A stretch of 64,000 nucleotides of DNA from Croceivirga thetidis (GTDB lineage: Bacteria; Bacteroidota; Bacteroidia; Flavobacteriales; Flavobacteriaceae). A program made the translations under genes and the position numbers. The notes under the pieces are model-generated. The model was not told where the DNA came from and searched no databases. It saw only the letters and a list, made by a program, of their open reading frames with translations. The DNA is taken from the NCBI RefSeq assembly GCF_012272815.1, contig NZ_JAAWWL010000002.1:1580280-1644279 (forward strand), in the 5' to 3' direction. Position 1 is the first letter of the stretch, and every line of letters starts with the position of its first letter. Shown here piece by piece: positions 10,066-19,576 of this stretch.

Positions 10066-10800
10066 ATGAAAAAAATATTAGTAGCCGCTGCGTTTTTTAC
10101 TTTTTGTTTTATCAATGCCCAAACCTCAGGACAATTGGCAAATAACCAAATGTCGGCGGGTGGAGCAAATAATGATGCAGTATCATACCTTTTGGGAGAT
10201 ATTAAATCAGGAAATGAAAAGAGAAAAATTGAAGAAAATGATATTCAAGGTTCTGCCTATACTTCAGAAACATTTTTACCAGGAAAACTATATTACAAGG
10301 ATAAGCTAGAAGGTGATGTGTTCTACCGGTATAATGCCTATATGGAAGAAATTGAAATCAAAAATGTTGATTTTCCTGGAGCACCGGTTAGAGGCCTACA
10401 AAGAGATAAAAACATTCGTGTATTAACCCCTGAAGGTAAATCATTAAGTTTTGAGACATTCATAGATAAGAAAGGTTTGACCCAAAACGGCTATCTACAA
10501 GAACTTTCAAGAGGAAAGTATACGTTGTATAAAAGAAGTGATGTAAAGTATACCCAGCCCATGAAATCTCAGAATTCCTTTGTGCCTGCCCAACCAGCGA
10601 GGTTTTCCAAGTTCGTAGAATATTACATTCAATTAGAAGGGCGTAACCGTATTGACGAACTTGAATTAAAGAAAAGTAAGTTATTGAAACTGGTGGCGGA
10701 ATCTGATAGGGAAGCACTAAAAGCCCATATGAAAGAAAGAAGATTAAGTGTCAAGAATGAAAATGACATCTTGAGCATTTTGGTCTTCTTGAATAAATAA
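10066..10800 (+). CDS. Secreted protein of unknown function, tandem paralog A
   Basis: 244 residues with a Sec signal peptide (cleaved at INA/QTS near residue 19). No family recognised. It is clearly paralogous to the next gene: both start their mature part with QTSGQ, share a block GSxYxSxTFxPGxLxY, FYRYNAYxEEIEIK, an RGLxxDKxIR segment, GKSxSFxTFxDK and PARFS, and both end in a Lys/Glu-rich helix with ENDI- or VNDL-like turn and a terminal FLN. Lack of lipobox and of Cys suggests a soluble periplasmic or secreted protein. Conserved aromatic and charged blocks suggest a folded domain and not a linker. Confidence 0.85.
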   Translation: MKKILVAAAFFTFCFINAQTSGQLANNQMSAGGANNDAVSYLLGDIKSGNEKRKIEENDIQGSAYTSETFLPGKLYYKDKLEGDVFYRYNAYMEEIEIKNVDFPGAPVRGLQRDKNIRVLTPEGKSLSFETFIDKKGLTQNGYLQELSRGKYTLYKRSDVKYTQPMKSQNSFVPAQPARFSKFVEYYIQLEGRNRIDELELKKSKLLKLVAESDREALKAHMKERRLSVKNENDILSILVFLNK

Positions 10801-10901
10801 CACAAGCCTTTCCTTGTTCTTTTATAACAACGAGTAAATAATTGTTGAGCTTGCAACAACCCTATTACAGACAAAGAGATTTTTTTGTAACTTAAGGAAA
10901 A

Positions 10902-11645
10902 ATGAAAATCATGAAAAAAGTTATAGGATTACTATCCTTCTTGTTAGTTATTGGAAGCCTTAATGCACAGACATCAGGGCAAGTTGCGCAGTACACTCCT
11001 GGTGTTGGCGGTGAAACCGACGGTCTTTATCTAAATGCAATGGGTTCAATTGCGGATAAACTGGATAAATTAGACTACACTGATGATACCATTGAAGGTT
11101 CTCCCTACCAATCCAATACATTCGCCCCTGGTCAACTCTTTTATGGAGATGAGAATGTTGGCGAAATATTCTACCGCTATAACGCTTACAACGAAGAGAT
11201 TGAAATCAAGCAAAAGAATACGGAAATCGAACCAATACGTGGTTTAGGCAAGGACAAGAAAATAAGACTTGTAGCCAATGGTAAGTCAATGAGTTTTAAA
11301 ACGTTTGTTGACAAAAGAGGAAACACCAAAAACGGCTACATGACTTTGGTTTCGGATGGTGAATACAAGCTGTATAAACACTTAAAAGTAACTTTTAAAG
11401 AGGCTAAGAAAGCTGAAAACTCGTTGGTGAAAGGTTCACCTGCTCGATTTAGTCAATCTACCGTTTATTATTTGGAAAGTCCGGATGGTAAAAGATTAGA
11501 TGAAGTTCAATTAAATAACAAAAAGCTTTTAGAATTAGTTGATAAAAGCAAACAAGAAGATTTAAAACAATATCTGAAAGAAAATAAGATTAAGGTTAAC
11601 GATGTTAATGACCTAAACAAGGTGGTTAATTTTCTCAACGGATAA
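10902..11645 (+). CDS. Secreted protein of unknown function, tandem paralog B
   Basis: 247 residues, paralog of the preceding gene with conserved blocks at the same positions (FYRYNAYNEEIEIK about 95-108; PARFSQSTVYYLES about 185-198). The signal peptide ends at LNA/QTS. A second in-frame ATG three codons downstream (10911) is an equally good start. The pair is separated by 101 bases with only a weak hairpin, so read-through or two separate promoters are both possible. A strong terminator follows. Function unknown; duplication suggests dosage or specialisation of one secreted factor. Confidence 0.85.
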   Translation: MKIMKKVIGLLSFLLVIGSLNAQTSGQVAQYTPGVGGETDGLYLNAMGSIADKLDKLDYTDDTIEGSPYQSNTFAPGQLFYGDENVGEIFYRYNAYNEEIEIKQKNTEIEPIRGLGKDKKIRLVANGKSMSFKTFVDKRGNTKNGYMTLVSDGEYKLYKHLKVTFKEAKKAENSLVKGSPARFSQSTVYYLESPDGKRLDEVQLNNKKLLELVDKSKQEDLKQYLKENKIKVNDVNDLNKVVNFLNG

Positions 11646-11670
11646 AAAATCAAATAGACTTTATTAAAAA

Positions 11671-11699
11671 AATGCAACCTTAAGGGTTGCATTTTTTTT
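11671..11699 (+). terminator. Rho-independent terminator after the tandem paralogs
   Basis: Stem AATGCAACC / GGTTGCATT (11671-11679 and 11685-11693) with a TTAAG loop, followed by an eight-base T run. Confidence 0.9.
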
Positions 11700-11735
11700 G
11701 TCCCAACAATACATATGAAGAATTGACCATTTGAT

Positions 11736-11743
11736 TACATTTG
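11736..11743 (+). promoter_or_regulatory. -7 box for rlmB, start codon at +1 region
   Basis: TACATTTG matches TAnnTTTG exactly. Its last base is 8 nt before the rlmB ATG (11751), so the transcript would be leaderless or nearly so. No TTG lies at the ideal -33 spacing. Confidence 0.45.
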
Positions 11744-11750
11744 CGGCTAT

Positions 11751-12488
11751 ATGAAAGATGGGCAACGCATTTTTGGAATTCGGGCAATTATTGAAGCTAT
11801 TGATGCCGAACAAGCAATTAATAAGGTCTATTTGCAAAAAGGCCTTCAAGGTGATTTATTTCAGCAACTTGAGGGTATGCTTAGAAAGCAAAAAATAAGT
11901 ACATCTTACGTTCCAATTCAAAAACTTGACAAACTAGTACATGGTAATCACCAAGGTGCGGTGGCTTCTTTATCAAAGATTGAATTTCAAGATTTCGAAA
12001 GCACTATAGAATCAATTCTTGAACGGGAAAAATCTCCATTACTTCTGCTTCTTGACCAGGTAACAGATGTAAGAAATTTTGGAGCAATAATAAGAACCGC
12101 GGAGTGTACCGGTGTGCATGCGGTTATTGTGCCAAGAAGTGGCTCAGCACCCTTAAACGATATTGCTATAAAAACCTCAGCCGGGGCCGCATTTAACATC
12201 CCAATTATCAAAGTAGACCATCTAAAAGACGCCATTTATTATCTACAACCATCTGGAGTGGCAATTGTCGCAGCTACTGAAAAGGCGGATAAATCTGTAT
12301 ATGATATTGATTTTAAAAACCCGACGGCTGTTGTGATGGGTTCTGAAGAAAAAGGTATTAACCCTTCAACCTTAAAAGTGGTAGATGAAATGATGAAATT
12401 GCCTATTAAAGGTAAAATAGAATCCCTAAACGTTTCGGTAGCTTGCGGGGCAATTCTTTATGAAGTTTTGCGACAACGAATCACTTAG
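11751..12488 (+). CDS. rlmB: 23S rRNA (guanosine-2'-O-)-methyltransferase RlmB (SpoU/TrmH family)
   Basis: 245 residues, the usual length. It should 2'-O-methylate G2251 of 23S rRNA in the peptidyl-transferase region, using SAM. The N-terminal substrate-binding domain (about 1-80) begins with the typical GIRAIIEAI and contains VPIQKLDKLVHGNHQGAVA. The C-terminal SPOUT knot has motif 1 RNFGAIIRTAE, motif 2 VMGSEEKGI and motif 3 IESLNVSVACGAILYE, all intact. Its stop codon interlocks with the convergent rhomboid gene (4-base overlap). Confidence 0.93.
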   Translation: MKDGQRIFGIRAIIEAIDAEQAINKVYLQKGLQGDLFQQLEGMLRKQKISTSYVPIQKLDKLVHGNHQGAVASLSKIEFQDFESTIESILEREKSPLLLLLDQVTDVRNFGAIIRTAECTGVHAVIVPRSGSAPLNDIAIKTSAGAAFNIPIIKVDHLKDAIYYLQPSGVAIVAATEKADKSVYDIDFKNPTAVVMGSEEKGINPSTLKVVDEMMKLPIKGKIESLNVSVACGAILYEVLRQRIT

Positions 12489-13210
12489 TCTTTTTTTGTT
12501 TGGTCTTTTTTGAATTCGTAATTAATAATGAATTCATCTTGTGAATCAGCATTCTCGATAAAATTTCCGTCCGCATCGAAATGCCGCATAAACTCATCTT
12601 CTTCTTCATTATAATCCTCTTTCTCCCAGGCAAATTTTTTCTCTTTCGGTACTGTAGTTTTCAAAAAATAAGCCATGACGAAACCTACTACAAATCCGGA
12701 TAAATGCCCTTCCCAAGAAATTCCTTCTTCAATTGGGAAGATATACCAAATCATACTCCCATAAAGAAAAACTACCGCCAAAGAGAGCGCTATCAAACGA
12801 AAATGTTTGGTAAATATCCCTTTGAAAAAAATAAAACTAACCAAAACATAAATCAAGCCACTAGCACCAATGTGAAAAGATGGTCTTCCTATTATCCATG
12901 TCAAAAAACCAGAAATTAATATACCGAAGACCATTACCTTCCATGCAACACTTCTATAGAAATAAAATGTTGCAGCTGTCAGTACGACCAAAGGAATCGT
13001 GTTGTTGTACAAATGTTCTCTTGAACCATGAATAAAAGGGCTGCAAAGAACGCCTACTAAACCTCCAATCTTTCTAGGATAAACTCCATATTCATTAAAA
13101 TTTACACCAAGTTTGAGCTCCAACCAATATACAACCCAAATTAAAAGCATTGAAAAAAAGGGAACGAACAGCACACTATTCGAAAACTTAAAATCTTGAT
13201 TCTGTGACAT
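12485..13210 (-). CDS. Rhomboid-family intramembrane serine protease
   Basis: 241 residues from ATG 13210 (an upstream in-frame start at 13246 would add 12 unlikely residues). The fold shows about six membrane helices. Catalytic features are complete: the H61-x4-H66-x3-N70 stretch of helix 2, GASG with Ser117 and the helix-6 His169 in EGHLSGFVVG. A hydrophilic acidic tail (about 185-241, rich in EEDE) is cytoplasmic. Substrates are unknown. The gene is convergent with rlmB and divergent from rarA. The Ser-His dyad supports an active enzyme and not a pseudo-rhomboid. Confidence 0.9.
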   Translation of the reverse strand: MSQNQDFKFSNSVLFVPFFSMLLIWVVYWLELKLGVNFNEYGVYPRKIGGLVGVLCSPFIHGSREHLYNNTIPLVVLTAATFYFYRSVAWKVMVFGILISGFLTWIIGRPSFHIGASGLIYVLVSFIFFKGIFTKHFRLIALSLAVVFLYGSMIWYIFPIEEGISWEGHLSGFVVGFVMAYFLKTTVPKEKKFAWEKEDYNEEEDEFMRHFDADGNFIENADSQDEFIINYEFKKDQTKKD

Positions 13211-13290
13211 CGTATAGAAATTTACCAAAATACCTGCCAAAGGCAAAAAATGGTTAAAATGTCAGTTCTAAAAATGTATACATTTACCAG

Positions 13291-14568
13291 ATGAATGCTC
13301 CTCTAGCAGAAAGAATGCGACCAAAAACCCTAGAAGATTATATAGGGCAGCCACAACTAATTGGTAAGAAAGGAGCATTAACGGCACAAATCGAATCTGG
13401 TAATATTCCATCGATAATTTTTTGGGGGCCTCCTGGTACCGGTAAAACTACTTTAGCAGGCATCATTGCAAATCAAAGCAATCGACCATTTTTTACACTT
13501 AGTGCAATTAGCAGCGGAGTAAAGGATGTGAGGGAAGTAATTGAAAAAGCAAAACGTTCAGATGGACTTTTCACCACTCAAAACCCCATTCTTTTTATTG
13601 ATGAAATTCATCGATTTAGTAAATCGCAGCAAGATTCATTGTTAGGCGCTGTTGAAAAAGGTTTGGTAACTCTCATTGGAGCAACAACTGAAAATCCAAG
13701 TTTTGAAGTAATTCCCGCACTTTTATCTCGATGTCAAGTCTATGTATTGAATTCTTTCAGCAAGGAAGATTTAGAAGCTTTACTGCGTCGGGCCATAGAC
13801 CAAGACGAAGAACTGAAAAAGAAAAAAATAAACCTGAAAGAAATAGAAGGCCTACTTCGGTTATCAGGAGGTGACGGTCGTAAACTGCTGAATATTTTTG
13901 AACTTTTGGTGAATTCTGTCCAAGATTCAAAAGTAACGATCACAGACGCCTTAGTTCTAGAAAAAGTACAGAAAAACACGGTACTTTATGACAAAACCGG
14001 TGAGCAACATTACGATATAATCTCCGCGTTCATAAAATCAATTAGAGGTAGTGATCCAAATGCCGCAGTTTATTGGTTGGCCAGAATGGTCGAAGGTGGA
14101 GAGGATGTAAAGTTTATCGCCAGACGAATGCTTATTTTGGCTTCAGAAGATATTGGCAATGCCAATCCGACTGCTTTGGTATTGGCAAATGCAACTTTTC
14201 AAGCGGTGAGTACTATAGGTTATCCGGAGGCTCGTATCGTTCTCAGTCAATGCGCAACCTATCTGGCAAGCTCACCAAAGAGCAATGCAAGTTATATGGC
14301 CATAGGAGTCGCTCAAAAAATTGTGAAGGAAACTGGTGACTTAAGCGTTCCTCTCGCGATTAGAAATGCACCAACCAAACTAATGAAAGACTTGGGCTAT
14401 GGCGAAGATTATGCCTACGCACATAACCATAAAAATAACTTTGTGGAAATGGAGTTCCTGCCAAAGGAAATATCCGGTACTTCCTTCTACATACCAGGAA
14501 ATAATGCTCGAGAAAATGCAATGCGTGAATTTCTAAAAAAGCGCTGGAAAGATAAATACGACTTTTAA
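13291..14568 (+). CDS. rarA: Replication-associated recombination protein RarA (MgsA), AAA+ ATPase
   Basis: 425 residues, normal length. The clamp-loader-like ATPase acts at stalled replication forks. Features: MAERMRP-type N-terminus ([17 protein letters not shown]), Walker [10 protein letters not shown] (46-54), Walker B LFIDEIH (101-107), sensor 1 [10 protein letters not shown], arginine finger SRC, and the C-terminal tetramerisation region with [17 protein letters not shown] and the [13 protein letters not shown] motif. Its stop interlocks with the convergent minus-strand gene. A near-match -7 box TACATTTA (13279-13286) lies just before the ATG. Confidence 0.95.
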   Translation: MNAPLAERMRPKTLEDYIGQPQLIGKKGALTAQIESGNIPSIIFWGPPGTGKTTLAGIIANQSNRPFFTLSAISSGVKDVREVIEKAKRSDGLFTTQNPILFIDEIHRFSKSQQDSLLGAVEKGLVTLIGATTENPSFEVIPALLSRCQVYVLNSFSKEDLEALLRRAIDQDEELKKKKINLKEIEGLLRLSGGDGRKLLNIFELLVNSVQDSKVTITDALVLEKVQKNTVLYDKTGEQHYDIISAFIKSIRGSDPNAAVYWLARMVEGGEDVKFIARRMLILASEDIGNANPTALVLANATFQAVSTIGYPEARIVLSQCATYLASSPKSNASYMAIGVAQKIVKETGDLSVPLAIRNAPTKLMKDLGYGEDYAYAHNHKNNFVEMEFLPKEISGTSFYIPGNNARENAMREFLKKRWKDKYDF

Positions 14569-15461
14569 AATTTGACGTTCAGTTCACGAACGACTTTACC
14601 ATTCTTACTTTCATATTCAAGGATCCATTTTCCATCCTTTTTGTAAAGGATGCCACTACTCTCATCAACACCCTTTACCAAAAAGGTATCTTGTAGAGTT
14701 GTTGGTGTCAATTCATACACAACCTTAGGACTTGTGTCCACAAGTTGGTAACCTTCGCCAACTGACTGGGCATATAAGGTCTGAATTGTTTCTTCCATTG
14801 GTTCTTTTTCTTCTTGGATGGAAACTTCTTCCTTCGTAACCTCCGAATCTTCTACTTTTTCTACAACATTGATTTGTTGTTCCTGAACATCTGTTTGTAA
14901 TGGTGTTTCGTCAACCTGTTTAATGTCATTACCCATATTTATGGTAATGGTATCTTTTTTGATTTCTTTGATATCATTACCTATAGGAATCGTCACGGTC
15001 TCTTTTTGGGCTTTCTGATCAGACTGGGTAGCTGGTTCCTGATATGCATAGTTTATGGGATCCATAGAAGCTGAGGCGTCTTGTATGGCTTCCCTGTAAG
15101 ATACTTCAAAGTTTTTGTCTTTACTTTTCCCTTCTTTGGATCGATAAACCTCTACCCCATCGCAATTCGTGAAAGCCAAAATTACCCTAGTGGCAAACAT
15201 ACCCGAATCGTCCAGCAAATCAAGATTCAAACCTAAACATCTATTATTTTTTAGTTCTTCTGGTAGATTATCACTGTAAGCAACATTCAAACCCTTTCTT
15301 GCCAATTCGTATTTGATAATGGTACTGGTCTTGAATTGGTTCTGATTTTTAAAAGCGCTAAACTTTATTGGAACCACCACATACTTATATTCATTAAACT
15401 GTGCATTGGTCGTAAATGCAATTAAAATTGCCCCAAAAACGAGTAGTAAGTCTTTTTTCAT
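14565..15461 (-). CDS. Secreted protein of unknown function
   Basis: 298 residues with a Sec signal peptide (cleaved at TNA/QFN, about 20). An N-terminal part (about 21-140) with YKYVVVPIKFSAFK and a conserved DLLDDSGMFATRVILAFTNCDG segment looks folded. It is followed by a low-complexity acidic linker (about 140-225) in which a TIPIGNDIKEIKKDT / TINMGNDIKQVDET motif repeats, and a small C-terminal beta region (about 230-298). Last gene of a three-gene operon with a DUF5723 protein and a lipoprotein (12-base gap upstream). No family recognised. Confidence 0.82.
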   Translation of the reverse strand: MKKDLLLVFGAILIAFTTNAQFNEYKYVVVPIKFSAFKNQNQFKTSTIIKYELARKGLNVAYSDNLPEELKNNRCLGLNLDLLDDSGMFATRVILAFTNCDGVEVYRSKEGKSKDKNFEVSYREAIQDASASMDPINYAYQEPATQSDQKAQKETVTIPIGNDIKEIKKDTITINMGNDIKQVDETPLQTDVQEQQINVVEKVEDSEVTKEEVSIQEEKEPMEETIQTLYAQSVGEGYQLVDTSPKVVYELTPTTLQDTFLVKGVDESSGILYKKDGKWILEYESKNGKVVRELNVKF

Positions 15462-15473
15462 ATTTATGGAAGA

Positions 15474-16922
15474 TCAATAATCATTCCAAGATATGATATT
15501 GAGGCCAAATTGAAAAGAAGCATAATGCATACCGGCAATGTTTTGGTAACCCAAAAGATTATCCCCCAATAAATAGAGATTAACTGGTCCAAGTTGAAAA
15601 TTAACTCCTAGCCCCACATTGGCAAGCGAATATTTATCTGCTGTATACGTCGTTTTCACCGCCATAAAATTGCCTATTCTTCTTTGATAGAAAGCGGTCA
15701 AGGCTGACTGGGGACCCCTTGGTCTATTTATCATAAATAGTTGGGCACCCGCTGCATTAACATAGTCTAAATCATTACTTCGTTGAGATATAGCGCTTGT
15801 AGAACATTCACAGTTCTTACTACTAAAACCACGTTCTCCCCAATTCTTTCGAATTGATGCATTTAATTTGGTTGGACGAAGGGAAAAGTAAGAATTCGTA
15901 TTTGTTTCAAACGGTACCAATGTTTCTAAATCATCAACCAAATCTTGCCAAAATTCTGTGCTGGCATTATTTAAATCTTCCGGAAGTCGTATTTCAACAC
16001 CTTCATTGCTAGCAGCTCCATTTAAAGTGTAGTTTTTGACGTCGTTGTTATGATAAATAAAACCAATATCCTGTAAACTTGCGGTAATGTATGTATTTGG
16101 TGAAAGCTCATGGGTAAAACCCAAATCAAAACCTAAACCAAGATTACCGCCAAATAGTGATCGACCTAAGAGCCATCTTGGTAATTCCTGGCTTTGGGCA
16201 ACGTCATCATCCAATGCATCAAATAAACTTTCTACGCCAGAGGTACGCACTTCAACATCGGCAACAATGGTATTTCTTAGAATATTGTCCTGCCCCTGTG
16301 TGGTTACAAAATATCCGTCATTATTTGTTGATTTTAGTTCAAAGACACTAGAATAAATTTTGGCCCTTGCCCCTACTAGCCACTTATTGTTGATTTTTCT
16401 GTTAATTCCAAAGTGAAATACATTGACTGCTTCAATCTGAGTAGCTAAATGATTGAGTTCAAAACGCCTACCAATATTGTTTGCATTACCTTCAAAAGCC
16501 AGCCTTGCCAAGTCTTCTGGCCAATAATTTAGAAAGAATCCTTCGCCATAAACTCCAAAGGAATAGTAGTTCTTAGGATTGTTGCTTGTTCTGAACCCTG
16601 CACTGAATACTTCTATTGTTCCACCTGCGGTGATATTATCCCTAAAGTTCAAGCCATTTACTGCGTTATCACGAACCTTGGTTGTAAAATCGATTCCATC
16701 GTCAGCGAACAAATCATTGACAGCTAAACCACTTGAGCCTGCATAAAATGTGATGTTAGAAGCTACCGGCAAGCCAATATGCCATTTTTGAGGGGTCTTT
16801 ACACCCGGATTTAGCATAATAGACTGCGGAATTTCGTAAAAATCGTAAAGAAGTTGCCGATTTTGCGCATGCGAATAAGCCATACTTAGTATGGCAAGCA
16901 ACAGTATTTGTACGTTCTTCAT
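15474..16922 (-). CDS. DUF5723-type outer-membrane barrel protein
   Basis: 482 residues with signal peptide (SHA/QNR, about 19). The N-terminal QNRQLLYDFYEIPQSIMLNPG, the alternating hydrophobic pattern and the closing segment (PVNLYLLGDNLLGYQNIAGMHYASFQFGLNI) are those of the flavobacterial PorV/PorQ-like barrels grouped as DUF5723. Family function is unknown. It overlaps the upstream lipoprotein gene by 4 bases, so both are probably co-translated and may form one envelope assembly. Confidence 0.82.
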   Translation of the reverse strand: MKNVQILLLAILSMAYSHAQNRQLLYDFYEIPQSIMLNPGVKTPQKWHIGLPVASNITFYAGSSGLAVNDLFADDGIDFTTKVRDNAVNGLNFRDNITAGGTIEVFSAGFRTSNNPKNYYSFGVYGEGFFLNYWPEDLARLAFEGNANNIGRRFELNHLATQIEAVNVFHFGINRKINNKWLVGARAKIYSSVFELKSTNNDGYFVTTQGQDNILRNTIVADVEVRTSGVESLFDALDDDVAQSQELPRWLLGRSLFGGNLGLGFDLGFTHELSPNTYITASLQDIGFIYHNNDVKNYTLNGAASNEGVEIRLPEDLNNASTEFWQDLVDDLETLVPFETNTNSYFSLRPTKLNASIRKNWGERGFSSKNCECSTSAISQRSNDLDYVNAAGAQLFMINRPRGPQSALTAFYQRRIGNFMAVKTTYTADKYSLANVGLGVNFQLGPVNLYLLGDNLLGYQNIAGMHYASFQFGLNIISWNDY

Positions 16923-17470
16923 TGTAATTTTACCGTGAAAGCCGCGCTAGATCTTAAGATTATTTTTGGTTCTGGTTGACTGGAGATACTTGTATCATCG
17001 CCCAGATTTGAACCATTCACCCTTATTGTTCTTGTATTCCTTAATATATCCAAACTTTTACCACCATCGCCATAGGCCACTTGAATTTCGGTAATAGGTG
17101 CTGGCTCAGGTTGTATACTGAAGAATTCAGAATCAATTGTATTGCCATTTGCATCTAAAAATTCAATTTCAAGGTCAATCTGCTTACTTGTGGAATTCTC
17201 TAATTGGTAGGTAATTACCCCATCAAGAATACGGTCCGCTACAAACGCTTCAGAAAATGCCTCGAAGGTAAAATCTTCGGTATAAAATGCCCCTGAACCA
17301 GCCAAATTGATGACCTCTTCCGTTGATTCGAAATAAAAAATACTGGATGCCAATGTCGGTTCAACTTCCAAATCATCGGCTTGACTGAAGTTAACATCTT
17401 CGGTACAGGCATTTAAAATGAATGCCATCGCCAAAACAGAAAATATGTATTTAAAAAACTTTGGAAGCAT
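16919..17470 (-). CDS. Small beta-rich lipoprotein
   Basis: 183 residues with a lipobox (ILNAC, Cys22). The mature part is acidic and beta-rich, with an immunoglobulin-like strand pattern (YQLENSTSKQIDLEIEFLDANGNTIDSEFF) ending in KIILRSSAAFTVKLQ. No family recognised. First gene of the operon with the DUF5723 barrel (4-base overlap) and the secreted 298-residue protein; such small lipoproteins are often found beside DUF5723 genes, which suggests a partner role at the outer membrane. Confidence 0.8.
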   Translation of the reverse strand: MLPKFFKYIFSVLAMAFILNACTEDVNFSQADDLEVEPTLASSIFYFESTEEVINLAGSGAFYTEDFTFEAFSEAFVADRILDGVITYQLENSTSKQIDLEIEFLDANGNTIDSEFFSIQPEPAPITEIQVAYGDGGKSLDILRNTRTIRVNGSNLGDDTSISSQPEPKIILRSSAAFTVKLQ

Positions 17471-17520
17471 TCGGGCTTTTTGTTAATAACAGTTAAGCAA
17501 CAAACTACCCTACTATAACT

Positions 17521-18207
17521 TTATAAAAAGTCTTTTATTTCGTTCAAATCGGATATTGTAATTGAAAAATCCTGATTTTCTTTTTTAAACTGATTATAGT
17601 GTATCGCATGCATACCAACCGACCGTGCTCCTAGTACATCAGCTTCTAAATCGTCACCTATCATAACACTATTTTCAGGGGAAACATTTGCCGACGCCAA
17701 GGCCAATTCAAAAATTTTGGGATTTGGTTTTTTAACACCTGCCTGCTCCGAATCCATAACAACCTGGAAAAAATCGTCAATTCCCGAATTTTTGAGCTTA
17801 TTGCCCTGAATTTCATGAAAACCATTGGTGATGATATGCAATCTATACTTTGGCCTTAGGTAATTCAAAATAGACATGGCGTTTGGTAATGTATGTCTGA
17901 ATGTTGACAGTACTTTGATATAGGCATCTGCCAGTGCATATATGGTATTGTCGTCAATGGTATGTCCCAATTCATCAAATGTGACCTTCAAGCGCTCGTA
18001 TCGCAGGCGTTCTTTTGTAATACGCTCTTCACGATAAAGCTTCCAGTATTCCCTATTAAGCGGAACATAAACCTTCAAGAATTCAGTAATAGGAACCCTT
18101 ACAGAATTCTCGGTTAAAATGCGTTCAAAGGTTAGTTTAGAATTGTGCTCAAAATCCCACAATGTGTGGTCTAAATCAAAGAAAACATCTGTAATCCCCT
18201 TAAACAT
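17521..18207 (-). CDS. YjjG-family HAD nucleotidase
   Basis: 228 residues. HAD phosphatase with motif I DLDHTLWDF (nucleophile Asp11, Asp13), motif II ITNG, the motif III Lys in GVKKPNPKIF and motif IV MIGDDLEAD. The DLDHTLWDFE signature and helical cap are typical of YjjG, which dephosphorylates non-canonical pyrimidine nucleotides (house-cleaning). It overlaps the upstream deacetylase-like gene by 8 bases. Confidence 0.88.
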   Translation of the reverse strand: MFKGITDVFFDLDHTLWDFEHNSKLTFERILTENSVRVPITEFLKVYVPLNREYWKLYREERITKERLRYERLKVTFDELGHTIDDNTIYALADAYIKVLSTFRHTLPNAMSILNYLRPKYRLHIITNGFHEIQGNKLKNSGIDDFFQVVMDSEQAGVKKPNPKIFELALASANVSPENSVMIGDDLEADVLGARSVGMHAIHYNQFKKENQDFSITISDLNEIKDFL

Positions 18208-19495
18208 AATATCTCTTCAATAGGTTTTCATATAATTCAAGCCAGTGAAAATTATGTTTGCTACCAAAAAGTTCATTTGAAAATACCATCGTTAATGTTC
18301 CGTTTAGGGTTTTCACCTCTTTGTAGATTTCATCAAGTTCATCAAAAACCTCTTGTTGCTTCTTTAATTTCAGAAGACTATAATCATACATCACAAACGG
18401 ATGTACCCTCAAGGGTTGTTGCATTTCTAAATTAATGTCATAAAAATAAAATGGTGTGCAAGTTCCAGCCCTAAAACCAATTGTGTGTGAATAACCCATA
18501 CTATATTCATCCTTGAATTCTGCAGAAACCAAATTTCTGTACGATATGGGAATTGCAACTTTATTATAGCGTAACCGAACAGCCTCGACGGGTCTATTTA
18601 TCAAAGAACTTAATCCGTTTTTTTCATCTTTTAAAATCGACAAATCCAGCGCTGATTGAAATGAGGCACTCAACGATACCAGACTATAGTCACCAACCCA
18701 TTTTATTAAATACCTAAACTTGTTTTTATATATGGAGACGTTTTTATCATGATGCCCATATTTGGCAAATTGAAAAAAGAAGTGTCCCTTTATCTTAAAC
18801 CGCTTGTGCAATTGCATAAGCAGGTCAAAATTATCGTAAGGGTCCTTTTTTGGATTGAACCATGTTTTTATCCGCTTTGCCAACCTTCGTAACCTTAACC
18901 TGGTAAGATCTAGAAAAACACCACCAATGTTTCTAATAAATCCTTTATAGGCAAATGCATGCGAAACGGTAACGTTAATAAGGGGGGCAAATCTATATTT
19001 TCTTGGTTCACGTTTAAGTTCAGGAAATCTTTCTTGAAGAATCTTTAAAAATTTATGGGCCCAAATATCAACCAAGGGCCTTTTAATAAGACCTTCACGA
19101 AAAAGCCAACTTGTCTTAGAAGGAAACCTACCTAAATCATCTTTTACGTGCGGTAGGTATTCTTCATACCTGCTCAATAGGTAAAAACTTGCCGAGAAAA
19201 TATCAAAGGGAATACTGCTCTCCTCTCCTGTTGCAAAATAACAGGGTACCCCTTCCCAATCTGAAACCTTTATCTGTATGTCATTAATACCCTGCTCAAA
19301 CAATAGGTCATTCGAGCGAATGAAAAGCTCTTTTTGTAAAGGTTGTTTGGTATAGGTTATTTTGGCACCACTATGTTTTATAAAATCCTCCACTTTGGTG
19401 GTGAACGTATGTTCGATGCCCAACAACTCACCAAAAATATGGTGCATGGTATAACGGAAACGACTGGTTATTTTATGGGTATAGATAAGTAACAT
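18200..19495 (-). CDS. Polysaccharide-deacetylase-like protein (DUF7033 type), catalytic residues lost
   Basis: 431 residues. The N-terminal DUF7033-like part (about 1-165: FDIFSASFYLLSRYEEYLP, DDLGRFPS) and the NodB-like part (about 170-430) with SMGYSHTIGFRAGTCTPFYFYD are in place. In family members I know, the metal-binding Asp pair lies in a DID motif, with later HPS and QH motifs. Here those positions read TVS (176-178), SAS (276-278) and LR (308-309). The frame is intact, so this looks like a maintained non-catalytic paralog. It overlaps the HAD gene. Likely envelope or polysaccharide related; function unknown. Confidence 0.75.
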   Translation of the reverse strand: MLLIYTHKITSRFRYTMHHIFGELLGIEHTFTTKVEDFIKHSGAKITYTKQPLQKELFIRSNDLLFEQGINDIQIKVSDWEGVPCYFATGEESSIPFDIFSASFYLLSRYEEYLPHVKDDLGRFPSKTSWLFREGLIKRPLVDIWAHKFLKILQERFPELKREPRKYRFAPLINVTVSHAFAYKGFIRNIGGVFLDLTRLRLRRLAKRIKTWFNPKKDPYDNFDLLMQLHKRFKIKGHFFFQFAKYGHHDKNVSIYKNKFRYLIKWVGDYSLVSLSASFQSALDLSILKDEKNGLSSLINRPVEAVRLRYNKVAIPISYRNLVSAEFKDEYSMGYSHTIGFRAGTCTPFYFYDINLEMQQPLRVHPFVMYDYSLLKLKKQQEVFDELDEIYKEVKTLNGTLTMVFSNELFGSKHNFHWLELYENLLKRYYV

Positions 19496-19576
19496 CAGTG
19501 GTTAATTTCCAAAAACACAAAGTACAAAAACCAAAGCTCTAAAACGGAAATTAGAAATTTTCATTAACCATTTTCT

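Noticed and set aside
10460-10874. Two minus-strand ORFs over the first secreted paralog
   Set aside because: They oppose a protein with a signal peptide and conserved blocks shared with its paralog.
14073-14339. Second plus-frame ORF inside rarA
   Set aside because: Shifted-frame shadow of a core AAA+ gene.
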